From Oscheius dolichura (Eukaryota > Nematoda > Chromadorea > Rhabditida > Rhabditidae): 64,000 bases of DNA. The notes below the pieces were generated by a model that worked only from the letters and a program-made list of their open reading frames with translations, searched no databases and was not told the DNA's origin. The position numbers and the translations under genes were made by a program. Positions 1-12,599 of the stretch are shown here, one piece after another (position 1 is the first letter of the stretch; every line of letters starts with the position of its first letter). Where the stretch lies: NCBI GenBank assembly GCA_932521035.1, contig OW051496.1, positions 7,502,001-7,566,000 on the forward strand. Direction: 5' to 3'.

Positions 1-2090
1 TCATCTAGGGCCGATTGGGAGGATGAGGGCGGTTGTTTTCGGCCTCATAAAGGGATCATTTGTGATGTTTTATTGGGACAATGTAGAAAAAGTACCCTTG
101 AAGTTGTTTTTTGAATTAACCGGCTGTCCTTCCCTTTTTTCCGGTCTCATGGCCAGCAACATTTCCTCCTACGCCAGTCATGTTTTCGCCAATACACATT
201 TTCCTGTTGCTCTCTCCCGTTGGCTACGTGTAATTTCAGAATTTAACGTTTGGGGAACACGCGAAGAGCTGGTAAAAACAGTCGGCGGTCGGGAAAATAT
301 TCGTCTTCGGAAATGAGAAATGATCGGAGCGGTGCAGATTTTGCAAGAAATAATCAGAGCGAACAGGAAAAAAGGACATCCGACACCTGCTGGCCAGATG
401 AGGGGGATCGGGACACCCTTGAAAGGGGATCAGACAGTAGCCAGGAGACGTGAGACGGATCGGAAGGACGTCGGCCGTCGTCTCCCAGTGTTCTCCACTG
501 ACCCGGGACACAATAAACAAGATGCTCTCGTCTTGAACTTGTTAGGCTGTCCCCCAAGAGAGGAAAGAAGCCAAAATACATGATGTGATGGGGGCTTCAT
601 CAATGAGTAATTCATGCTGACGTAGATCGTCACTTTCCGGGGGAAAACACACACTAAACCGGAAGGGGGACATTCTCACTATTCCGGCGACCAATTTTAA
701 TTAGAAAACGAGCCAAGCCACTGAACCGTTCAAAACATCGGGCTAATTAGCCGGGAGAGGGTGTGAATTTCCTTCTTCTATGAGGACAAGTCGGGTGTCC
801 TGGAAGGACGAGCAATGAGTTTCACACAAGCATAAACAGAAGAGGGAGGTTACTTAGCCGTGAGGGGGGACGACGGGCGGGAGGATGGAGGAGGAGGAGA
901 TCACTGCTGATGGTGGATACCATATATCCGGAAACGAAGAGCTACGCGAACTGACCATAAGAGAAGGCTGACTTTAATTTTGCTATTATCTTCCCAAGGC
1001 CCGTCTGTTTTCTACCAGGCCGTTTAAACCCTTATCTTATAGATGGCAAAGTCCTGGGCTGTTTTCTGGCTTAGAAATCGAAGACAGACTTGTGAGAATC
1101 TCATCGTGGCCGTCTCCTGCTTTATTCTTGTTATGTCTGATAGATTGGCCCAGCTGGTACAAGACAAGGGCATGCCCTGGTATGTGATCACCTCAGCTCG
1201 AGTAAGCCGGCTAAGGCTGCCAGGTTGTAATTGTGTAATCGCGTTATTAGCTGACGTTATCGAACTAAACAACACATGCTTCTGTTGAAATTGTTTTCTC
1301 TTCTTTTTCAAATTTAGAACATCCCAGCCTATACCTTCATGAACCAAAAAAAAATACTGAGTACCGTCAACAGAACATTGTTTGTTTCTTTTGTATTTAA
1401 TATACTCTCTGTTCAACTTTATCATTTGAGCCGACATGACGAGCCCCGTAGAAAAGTCTTTTTTTTTCTGCCTTCAATTTTCTCCCCTTATATGAGATGA
1501 TCATCTCCAGAAATATTTATTCCTAACAGTGATTACTTCATAGGAACAGTCTGGTAAGGGGGTAAAGTTACGGTAGTATGTGCGTGTACAAAAAAGGACA
1601 TCGAATTTTTTCGTTTTTGAAAAAAGTGAAAAAAACAAGCCTAAGCCAAGAAATAAGGTGTCCAATGGAAAAAGGAAATATGGTGGTTTTTATACTTTTG
1701 ATGTCACTATACCCCACCTAACCTTTTTTCCTTGTTATTGCTATGATCTTCTTTTTTTTTACTGACTTGATTGGATCGCTGCCGGATTTTATGTGCTCAA
1801 TAGATGCGGATAGTCTTTTCAAATTAATCAAATTTTAACATGTGAATTGTGACTACAAACCGAACAGCAAAGAATCTTTCAAATGAAGAGCACGCATTCA
1901 TATTTATTTCACTTGGTTCCATGCATGGATATACTGCTAGAATGTTACGGAAACGTTCCGAAAGCTTTCAGATCAATCCTTGTGATTTCGATTTTATTAT
2001 TTTATCTTTTTAATTTTAACTTTTGTTTTTACATTTTTTTAAATATATTTTCACATTTTGAACTATTCATTTCGACATTCAATCAGACAG
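1..2090. other. No supportable gene
   Basis: I see no exon chain with matching splice phases here. The longest open frame is on the minus strand (1024-1437, 137 codons). It lacks any domain I recognise and its base composition is AT-rich like its surroundings, so I leave it uncalled. A short stretch near 1141-1200 looks like a tRNA D-arm but has no T-arm. Confidence 0.5.
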
Positions 2091-2285
2091 AAAAACTCAT
2101 CGTCAAGGAAACGTAACCAAACTCGAGGCAGCGGGGCGATCGAGAGCGAGGAGTGGAATGCTACCAAAATTAGTCTCTCTTTCCTCAAAATGAAAGCGAA
2201 TGATCCGAATTTTGAGTGTCCCTGTAATTTGTGGATGGACTGTGTAGACAATAATCACGAGCTCAAACGACAACGAATCCTCTAA
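2091..2285 (+). CDS. Possible terminal exon of an unrecognised gene
   Basis: An open frame follows an acceptor-like CAATCAG at about 2090 and ends at TAA 2283-2285. It encodes about 65 residues, polar and Lys/Arg-rich at the start and ending in ELKRQRIL, with a short Cys pair (CPC). A possible poly(A) signal (AATAAA) lies near 2370. No upstream exon was found, so this may be a chance frame. The function is unknown. Confidence 0.2.
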   Translation, partial: KNSSSRKRNQTRGSGAIESEEWNATKISLSFLKMKANDPNFECPCNLWMDCVDNNHELKRQRIL

Positions 2286-2289
2286 ATTA

Positions 2290-5045
2290 CGAGGTGTCGC
2301 AAGAGAGAAGCCCGCAGATATTCAACGATAAAACAACAAAAATCTCGTTGGCTTCAACGAAATAATGAATAAAACGTGTGTTTTTCATCTATGAACAGTA
2401 AATCGCTGAACTTGGGTGAATTAGGACAGGAAACAAGTTATTTTAAGTGCAAGGGAAATGTGGAGGAGATCAAATATAGTCTAATAATCTGGTTGTTTGT
2501 TGTTGACTGGTAAAGGGTGGCAAATGAACGAGTGGGCTAGCTAACTAGAACATTTATGCAGCATATGGGCAGGGCATATTTTTAGAGCGACTGGAGAATA
2601 AATAATAACAGCGATATGTGGCTGACTATGAGAAAAGAGGGAGAAGTTCTCCAGTACAATACTATACAGTGGCTGCAAGGGCCGCGACACGGAAACGGCC
2701 GGTGCAACAGGTGAAAATCACCCATTCCCTCCATAATTCATCTCTTTTCTATAGTTTTTTTAGTTTCTCTGCAATCCCAGGGGCCAAAGAACGCCGTTGA
2801 AACCGGAGAAAGCGAGAAACTCGCCCCAATTTTATTCAGTTACACATCTTCTTGAGATTTTTGACCTTATATAGGGAAGACTCTCTCGCTGGGGAAGGGC
2901 ATACGGCCAAAAACGGAGAGGGGAGCAGTATTTTCAGAGAAGAGAGCCTGCCAATTAAAAGTGGACTGGATGAATAGGTGTTGCTCGCCGGGCGGATCAT
3001 AATTACTGTGTTTTCGGGGGAGAAACTGAGAATTGTGCCCTTCTCGAATTGGGGAAAGGGGGGAGACAAGAAATATTACCTGGGAGGACGGAGACGATCG
3101 AAAAACAGGAAGCAATAGGGGGCCATTTAGTGGGTGTTAATATGGCCGAAACGCCCTCTAGAATGGAGATGAAAAGGCAGTGTCCCGTGGCACATTCTCC
3201 GATATCCAGACCATATATCGCCAACCAGGAAATTGGCTACCGCCTTCTGGCGCTGGCTTGGGAGGAAGAATGTCACAGGAAGACGGAAGTTCGGAGGGTT
3301 ATTAACACCCTTGATCCGGAGAGAAGGGACCAGAAAGACTAGTACTCGCCGTCTTCTATAAAAAGATAACCGCCCGCTGAGGGGTGGCCTCCCCTCGCCC
3401 GGGGTATAATTAGACTAGCCGCTAATTGCAATAGAAACCTTTTTATTCTCTGTTCCTCGACACATTTTTACGATTGGTATAGAAAATAAGGGAATTAGAG
3501 AAAAAGTTCCGGGGGTGGTGGAGGAAAAATCAGAGCCTCGTCCCCCCGGCTGAGCACAGGCTCATCCACCTGCAGGGGATAATGAGCCGCGGTGCCATTA
3601 ATACGCCCGGACTCATTCGAAGGCGGATATTTGAAGGGGCAAAAGATACAAAGACACAAAAATTACATCATAATTTACCCGGAAATTTCGGTGGAGGAGA
3701 ACAGGGAGGAGTAGAAAAGAACCGGATAGTTACCCCGAGGCTCCACATCCCATTGGGGGACAGTGTTCATCTCTCCTCCCTTTCCATAAACTGACGTCGA
3801 TCCCCCTCCTAAAATAGTTAGCCGTCGACGTAAAACGGCCGTAATTCGATCACCACGGTGTTACGAGGGAGGCGAAAATATGGAGAGCCGTGATTCGGCC
3901 GCATTTCCCAAGAAACGGGCTATAAATTTCACTCTCCCAGTCATCCAGAACGTTATTCGTCTGGGAGAGTGGTCCGTTTTGGGGGGACTTCTCTAAATGT
4001 GAGGGCATAAAACATAAAAAAAGAGGGGGAGAGTTAGTTCCTCAAGGGAGGAGGGGATCAGCCTGTCCAATCTCCCCCGAGCTCCTAATGCCCATAAGTA
4101 TATTCAAATTTGATTTTAAAAACTGGAGACGAGCTGAGCTGCCTAACCAGGGATGTACACTATCTAGGGGAAGGGGTGGACAGTTCACAAGGTCTAGGGG
4201 ATTCCTAGGAGGAGGACGGGACGCTGCTTATGGCCTCTTGTCAAGGCAGACGAAATAGTTGTGTCTGCCCTGTCTCCGGCTTTGCCTGGTTGTGGTTTAC
4301 AAATAAATGTCTCACTTCTAAAAGAAGCTCTGGATAATAGGAGAAAAAATAGACCGAATGAAGCTCATTTGTATCCATTTGAAGCAGTTTCGAAGAGGGA
4401 AAACAAAACAAAAACAGAGGGCAATAGAATTATCCCCTCGAGCCAAACAGTAAGGAGAGTCTCCTCTTCCCAGGAGAATAGAATCGGGGATAGTCTCTAG
4501 ACAGGCAAATACGGCGATTACAAGGAGAAATGAGGGGGAATTGCTGTCCCCTGAAAGCGGATTAACCGCACCTGATTTATGGAAACTGAAGCCCCGCCTG
4601 TAAATATCCACCCTCGCCTCTCTGTGTCATATAAATGGGAGAAATTTAGAGGAATATTTGGTTATTTTAAAAGAGGAAGGGCGGATGACGAGCAAAGCCA
4701 TCGAGGGATGATATCAAATGTTCGAGTTTCGGGGAGAAACACGAGATGTGTCCGGGCCTCTCTGACCAGTAGACGACAACCGGCGAAAAAGGACACTCGT
4801 TCCCAGGATTAAGCTGGGAGAGGCGTCAGGCAAAAAACAATGTCCGGCCTGAAACTAATTATCAGGACAAATACGAGGGAGGTGGAGGGGGACGGGCACT
4901 TCTTCTTTGGGGAGTTCTTTCGACCGGATGTGGCACTCCCCCCGGCCAGCCGTTTTTATGGATCACCAATTTATACACTAATTACAGAAACGAGAATATA
5001 ATATTAGAATTATCCGAAAATAAAAGAAGAGACCAGAAGAAGAGA
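2290..5045. other. Gene-poor stretch
   Basis: No coding exon can be supported on either strand. The plus strand is rich in purine runs (gagga, gggga) and short AT islands. It may be regulatory or intronic sequence of a gene lying outside the resolved exons. Confidence 0.5.
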
Positions 5046-5049
5046 GGCG

Positions 5050-5665
5050 CGTCACGCCACGGCGTCCCTCTCCGGTGAGCGATCCTTCTCGGCCTCGACC
5101 ACGGTGAACTCTCGATATGCCAGAAATACGACGCCGAAGAAGACGGCTCCCAGAATAGTCTGCAAATGTGTTCCCATCCTCTACTCCGCTTCCGCTTACT
5201 TCACAAAGGATAAAAGTCAACGGCCTGCCAAACAACGAGGTTTTAAATAATTGTGTTATTTCGTCTTGAATTAACTGAAAGTTGTCCTCTAGAGGCAGAA
5301 AATAGTCATATTTACCTGCCAGATGACGAAAGAAATGACGAGGATACAGAGAAACGCCCGCCAGATGAGGTACGGGACGAGGGCGTTGGCTCGCCGCCGT
5401 TGGACAGCGTAGCAGAGGAATGGCAGGGTACCGATGTAGCCGATGAGGACGGCCGCAAGGAGGGTGAGGATTATCACGACGGACGTCGACCTACAGTAAC
5501 CATTAGACCTTCTTTTTGTCGGGACCCACCTCCTATGCACGTCAATCTCCGAATGGTCTAGGACTTCCGCCAACGTGGCGTGGGAGACGAAGCCAAGGCT
5601 GAAGCATTCCACGATCAGAACCAGGTAGACACCGGCAAGGAGCAGGAAGACGCGGGGTTGAGCGG
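5050..5665 (-). CDS. Small four-TM membrane protein (5' end not found)
   Basis: Three exons chain in phase on the minus strand: 5530-5665, 5316-5490 and 5050-5159, ending at TGA 5050-5052. The resulting 140 or so residues contain four hydrophobic segments: one beginning PRVFLLLAGVYLVLIVEC, one around VVIILTLLAAVLIGYIG, one around FLCILVISFVIWQ and a last one around ILGAVFFGVVFLAYREF. The C-terminal tail is short, acidic and cytosolic-looking. This tetraspan layout is common among small nematode membrane proteins; I do not recognise a named family. The first exon (needed in phase 1 before 5665) was not located, so the N-terminus is missing. The introns are 39 nt and about 156 nt with GT-AG borders. 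Confidence 0.7.
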
Positions 5666-5669
5666 CTGC

Positions 5670-8490
5670 AAACGGGCCATTTAAATCCTCTCGGAACTTT
5701 TTTCACGCTTTCCCCGAGAGTATCAGGTTTTTCTTCCTGAATCGAAGCAGCTGATCACGCGGGATCTTGACGGATGACGTGAGGGGTGACAGCACAAAAC
5801 TCTTGACAGGCCCAATCCATCAAAATAGTTGAAAATTGGGGAGGGAGCGAATATTGTGGTCGTCTCGTTGCCCTGTCCTTTCGTTTCCTTCCTATGCCCA
5901 ACTCTTCGAGAGCCGGGACAAGACAAGCCAATTCGGCCAGATGAAAGGGCCAAAAGGAAGGCCGACACATTGAAAAACAGTTGGTTTCCGGGGAGAGACA
6001 GAGAGAACGTGCGGGGAAGTAGCACGAGAATAGCAGCATAAGCTGTCAGTCAGCAGGGGTTATACTTTGGCAGAGCAGCCCTGATTCATCCGAGGGGCAA
6101 GGGCACTGCCACTGCGAAAATATTTTTATTTATTGTGGTTTTATCCCGGAGGGCAGAGGAGACAGGTGCGAGAGAGGACTGCCATCAGAGCGGTACGGTA
6201 GGCGGCCACTAGGAATTACGAGGGTTAGAGCCTTCCTGGTAGGGATCGGCATACTGTATCGCTCTTTCTAGTCAAAATGCTGGTTTAAAATGACCACAAG
6301 ATCTCTTCGTCTTTTTGAACTTTGCGCATATTAGAGGGGTTAGAGCCTTTGATGGCCCAAAATTGAGTTACAGTGAAGAGGGACCAAAGGGAGCCAGCTG
6401 GCTCTCGTGGCCGAGAAGAAGATAACCCACCTCTGCCCATTGGCGACTTGTTCCGGCCAGAAAAGGCGAGAGATAAATTGGATAGGAGGAAGAATGACCT
6501 GCGGTGACGAGTCTGTCTCTGAAAAGGCGGATCTGCCAGTTATGAGGACCCGTGGCGGCTGCCGGGGAGAAGGCTTTAAACTAATTGACAAGACAGAGGG
6601 GAAAGAACGCGAATCAAAGGGTTTTAGAGGCTTGTGATCAGGAACCAGACAGAATTTCAGATGGGTACTGTAGTCATTTTGAAGAGGAGGCCATAAAGCG
6701 CCACCCACTGGAAGTTAAACCGGCATAAAACCACCAGCTGTTTGTGAGGGTCACACTGGTTGTAACCGTGACCGCCTCCTTCTGTCATCCGTCATGGGAT
6801 GCCAGATCCAGCGGAGCAGAGCATGTTTTTAGCGGTTTGGGACAATTTATGACCAGGAAATATATTAAATTATGGCAGCCAAAAACAATGTCACATTTGG
6901 TGGATTTGTCCGTGAATATTTGTGGATTCCACTCGAATTTTTATGCTGTTTTGGAAGGGGAAGATCAAAAGGCGTCCATTGGGGGGGACAGCTGATCTTC
7001 TGTCCTCTAAATTTAAGTTAAGAAAATGAAACAAGGAACAGAAGAAGAGCTGGGTGAAAATTAAAGAAGAGGAAAGTGGGGACATAAATTACACGGCCGA
7101 TTGTTTGGATAGAAATAAGTTAGAGATGTCACAAGGGGCTATTAGACAGTGGGAGGAGATCAAGCTGTTTTCAGGGTAGACCCGGTAGAATGTGCTGTAC
7201 TCCCAATATTAACCCTGGAAACATTGAAAGTTATAGAGGAGATCGATTTGATCAAATAACAAAAGTAACCGGGTCATTGGATCGAGAGAACGGGCCTGAT
7301 AACACCATCTGGCTCTCCCTCCGGCTGAAAAATGTTGGTTTCTGAGCATGTTTTTTACACAGAAATGAAGTGGCTCCCAGTAATTGAGTCACAACCAAGT
7401 AGAACTGACTCCCTTCTTGACTTTCGATGGGCCCAAGGAAGGGATAAATCCCCTAGTTCATTAACTACTGCCCCAAGGGATCGATGACCAGATGAATTCC
7501 TTCCTTTCAATGGCTCTGGCCTCCTCCTATCAGAGCCCAGAGTGTCTCGTCTATTGTTTTGTGACGTCAGCCAGGCCATGAACACCCGGCGAACACCAAT
7601 AACCAGGGGGACTCCTGGAGGAGGAGGGGGGATCCCTCATAAAAGTTTTGAGTAGCTCAGCTGACTGAGGGTTAAAGTGATTTGTAGGAAACGAGGGTGT
7701 TTATCCTGGGCGCTTACGCTGTTAATTTTATGGGGTGAATATGTTTTCTTTGGGACGGGGGTGGTGGAGGAAGGGAGGCGACACCTGGTGACCGAGGGTG
7801 GGGGAGGAGAGGAGGAAGAGCGGTATAAAGAGTGGAGACCATAAAGGGAAAGAGCCAAGGGGAGGGAAAACTCTGTAAAGTACGGAAGAAAGGAAGAAGG
7901 GCTCCCTTACCAAAGTGTCCTTTGTTTTCATCCAAAAAGGGCATTAGAACACATCTTTTGGCCAGTTCCACCTCTCCCCAGTTCTAGCCTGCTTCAGTTC
8001 TGATCCACTGGATCTTTAACAAGGCCCCCATTTGATTACGATTCCATAAAAACGGTTCTATCAAATTGGAGGACCCATTTCCCACGACGGCTAGACGACG
8101 GCAAATGGATACTTTTGCTTTCATCTAGAGGAGGAGGACGACAATTGAAAAGGAGGAGAGGTCTCCGTACGGCTCGTTCCGTATTCCAACTGGGTAGTAT
8201 TCTTCGAAGTTTCGAAGCGGGCCATTGTCCACGAAATAAACAATTCGTTTCGCGGCTATGAGATGCATGACTGCAACGGAGAGATCATGAATTTTTAGGT
8301 TCTCAAGTTCAAAAAAGAGAAAAAGAGGATGTTGCTGCTGCTCCTTCTCCGATGTTTTCCGCTGTAATGGTCATTAATTTCACACGAAAAAATGTCCGTC
8401 CTCTGATGGATGACCGCGTGGAAAAATTGCAGCCGATTTGTTGCATGGCGGAAAGTGAGTCCAACGGCAGCCAGTCCAGGGAAGAAAGTA
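5670..8490. other. Gene-poor stretch
   Basis: No phase-consistent exons. The missing first exon of the four-TM gene at 5.05-5.67 kb may lie here. Several CCATAAA/TTTATGG heptamers occur in this and the flanking gene-poor DNA (for example near 6693, 7729, 7846 and 8045). Confidence 0.45.
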
Positions 8491-8501
8491 AATCTTTTTT
8501 G

Positions 8502-8507
8502 TTTATT
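8502..8507 (-). terminator. Poly(A) signal of the collagen gene
   Basis: AATAAA on the minus strand, about 50 nt after the collagen stop codon. Confidence 0.7.
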
Positions 8508-8556
8508 GAGCGAAAGGGAAAAGCAGGTACACATATTGGGAAGATCACGAGGGGTA

Positions 8557-9712
8557 TCAATAGCCGGGAGCTGTCCTCGGGGGTGGACAGTGGTCACAGC
8601 CGCCGCCACTTCCTGATGTCCCATCTGGGCCAGGCCCTCCGGGGGCACCGGGGTTTCCTAAAATTTACAACCTTATTGCATATCAGGAAAATTTGCCTGG
8701 AGCTCCGGGATTTCCTCTATCGCCTGCGTCGCCGGGAGATCCGTCACTTCCTGGCTGGCCCGGCACACCTGGTTGCCCTAAAATTGACAGCATCAAGACC
8801 CAGGCAGTTTTAAAAACTTGCCTTCTTTACCGGGAGGTCCTGACTTTCCTGGTGTTCCGGGGGGTCCAACCGGTCCAGGCACCTCGTTCAGCACACCTGG
8901 CGGACCGGGAATACCGGGTGCCCCTGGCCTTCCGGGTTCTCCCTGTGGTCCGATCGGCCCTGGCAAGCCTTGTGGTCCTCTCATTGATGTGAGGCCGGGT
9001 GTTCCAGGCAGTCCCGGACCTAGGACAAGGATGAGTATGTCTAAAAGGTGATAAGGATACCCCCTTTAGGCCCCGGAGATCCTGGTCTTCCAGGAGGTCC
9101 CATAGGCGCCTCCGGACAGTCGAAACACCAGTCATTCATCAAGGGGGCTCTCATCGGGGCTATGGGAGTATCGGGGCCATCTCTTCCTGGCAAGCCGGGT
9201 GGACCATCTAGGCCGTCGATTCCTATAAAATACAGGTACTACGAAGTAGCGAGGTCAACCTTCAGCCCCTGGAAGACCCGGCGGTCCTGAAGGCGACACC
9301 CCACAGCCACAGCAGCCTCCTCCCATCGGGCCACCCTCCACAGCCAAGGAGGAATGTTCATTTCCATAACCAGCTTGTCTCGGTGGTCGAGAATTTCCAT
9401 AAACTTTTTGTAGTACCTGGAAGAGAGTATTAGAAAGGAGGAAAGCCAACCTGTGTCCTGGTGACCTCCCTCCAAATATTACTGGACCGCGACCGGCAGA
9501 AGTCAACCTCCGCCTGCATGATGGACTGCATATGTTGCATGTAGTTGTAGAGCATTGGGACGGATATCACACAGACCAGGGTGGCCGTCGTCGCGACGGA
9601 AACACCGAAGAAGGCCAACCTAAAAGGAATTCCTCTATCCAATGTGGAGTCCCTACTTCCTCAGAGCCTGCGCCTCCCTTTCCTGTCGGTGGAGGGCTTC
9701 CTTGTCCTCCAT
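8557..9712 (-). CDS. Nematode cuticle collagen
   Basis: Seven exons chain in phase: 9657-9712, 9451-9619, 9260-9416, 9061-9222, 8822-9019, 8697-8777 and 8557-8657, giving 307 residues. The N-terminus carries the nematode cuticle collagen domain with its membrane anchor ([20 protein letters not shown]). An R-P-P-R site of the subtilisin-like processing type follows at about residue 85, then a CCGCG cluster. Three Gly-X-Y tracts are separated by Cys-containing breaks (DWCFDCPEA). The protein ends [13 protein letters not shown], the classic cuticle collagen tail. Cuticle collagens are secreted by the hypodermis, trimerise and are cross-linked through Cys and Tyr. ATG 9710-9712 sits just after TTTCTTTAG, a likely trans-splice acceptor. 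Introns 5 and 6 use GC donors (GAAG|gcaagt and CCAG|gcaaat); without removing them the frame hits stops. Confidence 0.95.
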
Positions 9713-11400
9713 CTCTAAAGAAATCTTAATTGAGAATTAAAAAGAAAGAGGAATTGGAAGAGCGACAAAGATGCTGTGTTTTAAATGAAGACGGCGTACA
9801 GGAGCTGTTTCATCCGGTTCAGTTCGCCGCCTCCTTTGCACGGGATTAGACCCGGCAATTGTTGGCCGGGCTTGGAAAACACGGGTGCTTAGCTTCTCTG
9901 ACGACGATCTCTCTCGCTCAAGGCTGGGAACGGGGGTAAAAGGTGGACGGATTTGAGGCAGGGCAGGGTAGGGGAGGAGAGGAGAGAAAAGCGATTTGCA
10001 CTTATGTGAGAAATTGACGGAAGGAGGCGCTTACTATCCAATGCCGGCCAAGGAATGGTAATCGAGATGGGAATGGCACGATATGGCCCATTTTGACAGA
10101 TATGCCGAGAACAAACTCATATCGCCTAGATTTTGGGGATGATAAAGGGTTGAACTCTTTTGGTAGGGAAGAGAAAGGTCAGAGGATGAGGGGAAGAGGT
10201 GTATGTGGCCTAGAGATCCTAACAGGAAATTGGAGGAATAGTATCAGAAAGAGCGGATTTATTTGAGAGTTCAAATACCGCTAGCTGAAAATAAGACGGT
10301 TTCCCTCCCTCGAAGGTCGCTTCCTGTCCTCTCGAGAGTGTCCTAATAATGACCTTGTTGCTGGTGTGGCTTCCCCTCAACAAAGAGTACCCTTTTTCTA
10401 TATTTGCCAAACGTTGCTGGTTATGTTAGAGAGAGAAAGGGGAGGAGGAGGAGGAGAAGCCCCGAAGGGCGAAGATGGTACTGGAAGAGGCGGGGCCTTC
10501 TCGGAGCTGGTAATGATAGCCAGGTGGCCATTAGCCTACAAAATAGAGGAGGAACAGGATGATAAGAGGGAATAGGGAATACACTTGAGGGGCAGGGGAG
10601 ATGACGCTATTGTTAGCCAGGGAAGGAGACTTGACAGTCGAGTTTGGCCGGGGGAGATGACCAGTTGACTGCGTAGTCCGTTTAATACTCAGGGGAGGGG
10701 ACGGCACTCTCATGAGAGTGAAATAAGGAAGACTTCGAGGGGGAGACCAGCAATACCCGTACCCAAGTGGACGGCAACTGACCACTTGGCAGTTTCCTGT
10801 CTGAAGACACACTTGGCAGCCACTGGAGATTTTGGCTTTAAAGGGTTGCCGTTATGGGAGGTACTGTAATATTATTAAACGTAGAGAAAATGGTTTTTGG
10901 ACTGTGAAATGGAAAGGCGGGAGAGACCATAAACCACATTTTATAAAGGGTGAGAGCTAATTTCACTAATGGCTCGGGTTTTTAGGAAGGACGCAGGGGG
11001 ATAGCAGGTCGTTTTTATGGCGGAGATCATCTGAGACTCTTCTCTGGCAAGTGCTGTATAATATCTAGAGAGACGAAAGGGGATACTTTCCGATTTTCTG
11101 GGAGAGTGGCGACCTCTCGCTCATTTGCCCCCCTTCGCAAAATTTGTAGCTAATCAAACGTTGTCAACTTTTTCTCGGTCCGCATCGTAAAGTTAATTAT
11201 CTGTTGGCTCTGGAGGAGAGAATCGGCTGTCTCCAGTCGAAGAGAATCAAAACGAAAAGAAAAAGGAATGATTCACGACTTTCGGCAAGCAAATTAACCT
11301 CAGCGAAAGGAAGAGACAAACTGGAGTCTACCAGAGGGAGAGGAAGAGACTATTCGGCGGCTAATTATTCAACCAGGCTGGAGAACGAGACAGAGAGAGA
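9713..11400. other. Upstream of collagen; no gene seen
   Basis: No supportable exons on either strand. Probably includes the collagen promoter (immediately above 9712). The region 9900-10850 is low in coding signal and purine-rich. Confidence 0.45.
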
Positions 11401-11439
11401 TGGAAAGACCACACAGCCCGGTGATACTTTCTCCCTTTT

Positions 11440-12318
11440 TTATGTTTCACCCCGCCGGTGGCAAAGGAAGCGACGACCGAGGAAGGAGCGACCGGTCAGA
11501 GACGGGCCAATGTGCCGTGAAAAGACACCGACATTCCGGGAGCTGCTGCTGGACAAATATGCGAAAAGCTACGGGAATGGGGAGATTGCCCCGAATCTTT
11601 TCCGCTTTTCCAGATATTTTTCGAGTTCTTCCCAAACTGCTGAAGTACTCGTCGTCGCCTGCCAAGGGTGCTAATTCGAACCCCCGATAGAACTCTATTT
11701 GGGGCCGACCCTTGTGGGACCATGATCCCCATGCCCTTTATACTTCCTTTCCGTGTCGTCCTCCTCCTACTCGTCGCCCAGCCAAGGGTGTTAATTCGAA
11801 GCCGAGCCTAATCCCTCCGATACAATAGCCGTCTGCCTTTCGTCCTCTTCGAAGTCGTCTAATCCCAGTCGGATTGAACCCGGTGATTCTTCTGTCGACT
11901 AGCTCCTCCGGCTGATCCCTGTCCGTTTCCCACATTATTCACCTCGTCACCAGAACTTCAAGAGAGTCTCTCGTTCTGTTTATCCTAAGCTTTCTCACCC
12001 TGAAGTCACGCGACCACGATTATTACCCTTTGTTGTTTTTTTTACTCTTCTAAGAACTCTTAGCTGGTGCGTGGCTGTGACAGCGAGGGCCAGAGGAATA
12101 ACAGCCGAATTGGAGGCTGCCTCACGCATTCTGAGATAAGAGATTTTGGAGAACATTCCTGCCCCGAATAACATTGGGTTACTGTAGATATCAGAGGACG
12201 GAGACGGGGAGACGTTCCCATTGTTTCGTGATATGATGAAAAGCTGACTTCGCGACTTCTCCTGAATTTTATGCACGGTTTCCTGGGAAAGAAACGAGAT
12301 AATTGAACTTTCAGTCAA
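11440..12318 (-). other. Unresolved minus-strand coding-like segments
   Basis: Two open minus-strand stretches look protein-like. At 12060-12318 the frame starts MTESSIISFLSQETVHKI and continues through a Ser/Pro-rich part to a segment ending SAVIPLALAVTATHQ. At 11447-11665 there is a basic, Gln/Cys-containing stretch. I could not join them with consistent splice phases, and I recognise no domain. They may be exons of one gene together with the segments at 12.6-13.6 kb, or chance frames. Confidence 0.2.
11648..11803. repeat. Imperfect direct repeat, two copies
   Basis: Copies at about 11648-11684 and 11767-11803 share the core gccaagggtg(c/t)taattcgaa, with a similar tactcgtcg flank, spaced about 120 bp. 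On the minus strand both read FEL(A/T)PLAG, so the repeat could be a duplicated exon edge. Confidence 0.6.
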
Positions 12319-12599
12319 GTGTGAGAGACCTTTGTCCCGGGGAGCAGGCGAGATCTCTCGGCCTTTTTATCCCCTGGCTGTACCCGCTACCGATGTAAAA
12401 TCATGTGTCCCCGCCATGTAGCAGGTGGGCAGCGATATAAAAATATCACTGTGCATACGGTGCCCCATTTTTATGTCCCCTAGGTGACAGGGCCTTCCCC
12501 CTTGGCAGCTACAGTCAGGTCTTACGGCAGTAGGATGACTGTAGGCCTTTCAGGGAGACGGCCCCCTTCGAGTCCCTCGGCTCTCGCTTTCCTTTCTAG

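Noticed and set aside
1141-1215. tRNA-like segment (ttggcccagctggtacaag resembles a D-arm)
   Set aside because: No T-arm (GGTTCRANTCC) and no acceptor stem pairing at the expected distance.
8352-8813. 153-codon plus-strand open frame
   Set aside because: It is antisense to the cuticle collagen; the repetitive Gly-X-Y codons keep other frames open.
8693-9051. Plus-strand Gly/Pro-rich frames resembling a second collagen
   Set aside because: They are the reverse complement of the real minus-strand Gly-X-Y tracts; only the minus frames carry the N-terminal domain and PPPRTAPGY end.
11640-11690. tRNA T-loop (ggttcgaatta on the minus strand)
   Set aside because: The flanking bases do not form a T-stem, and no D-arm or anticodon arm is placed correctly.
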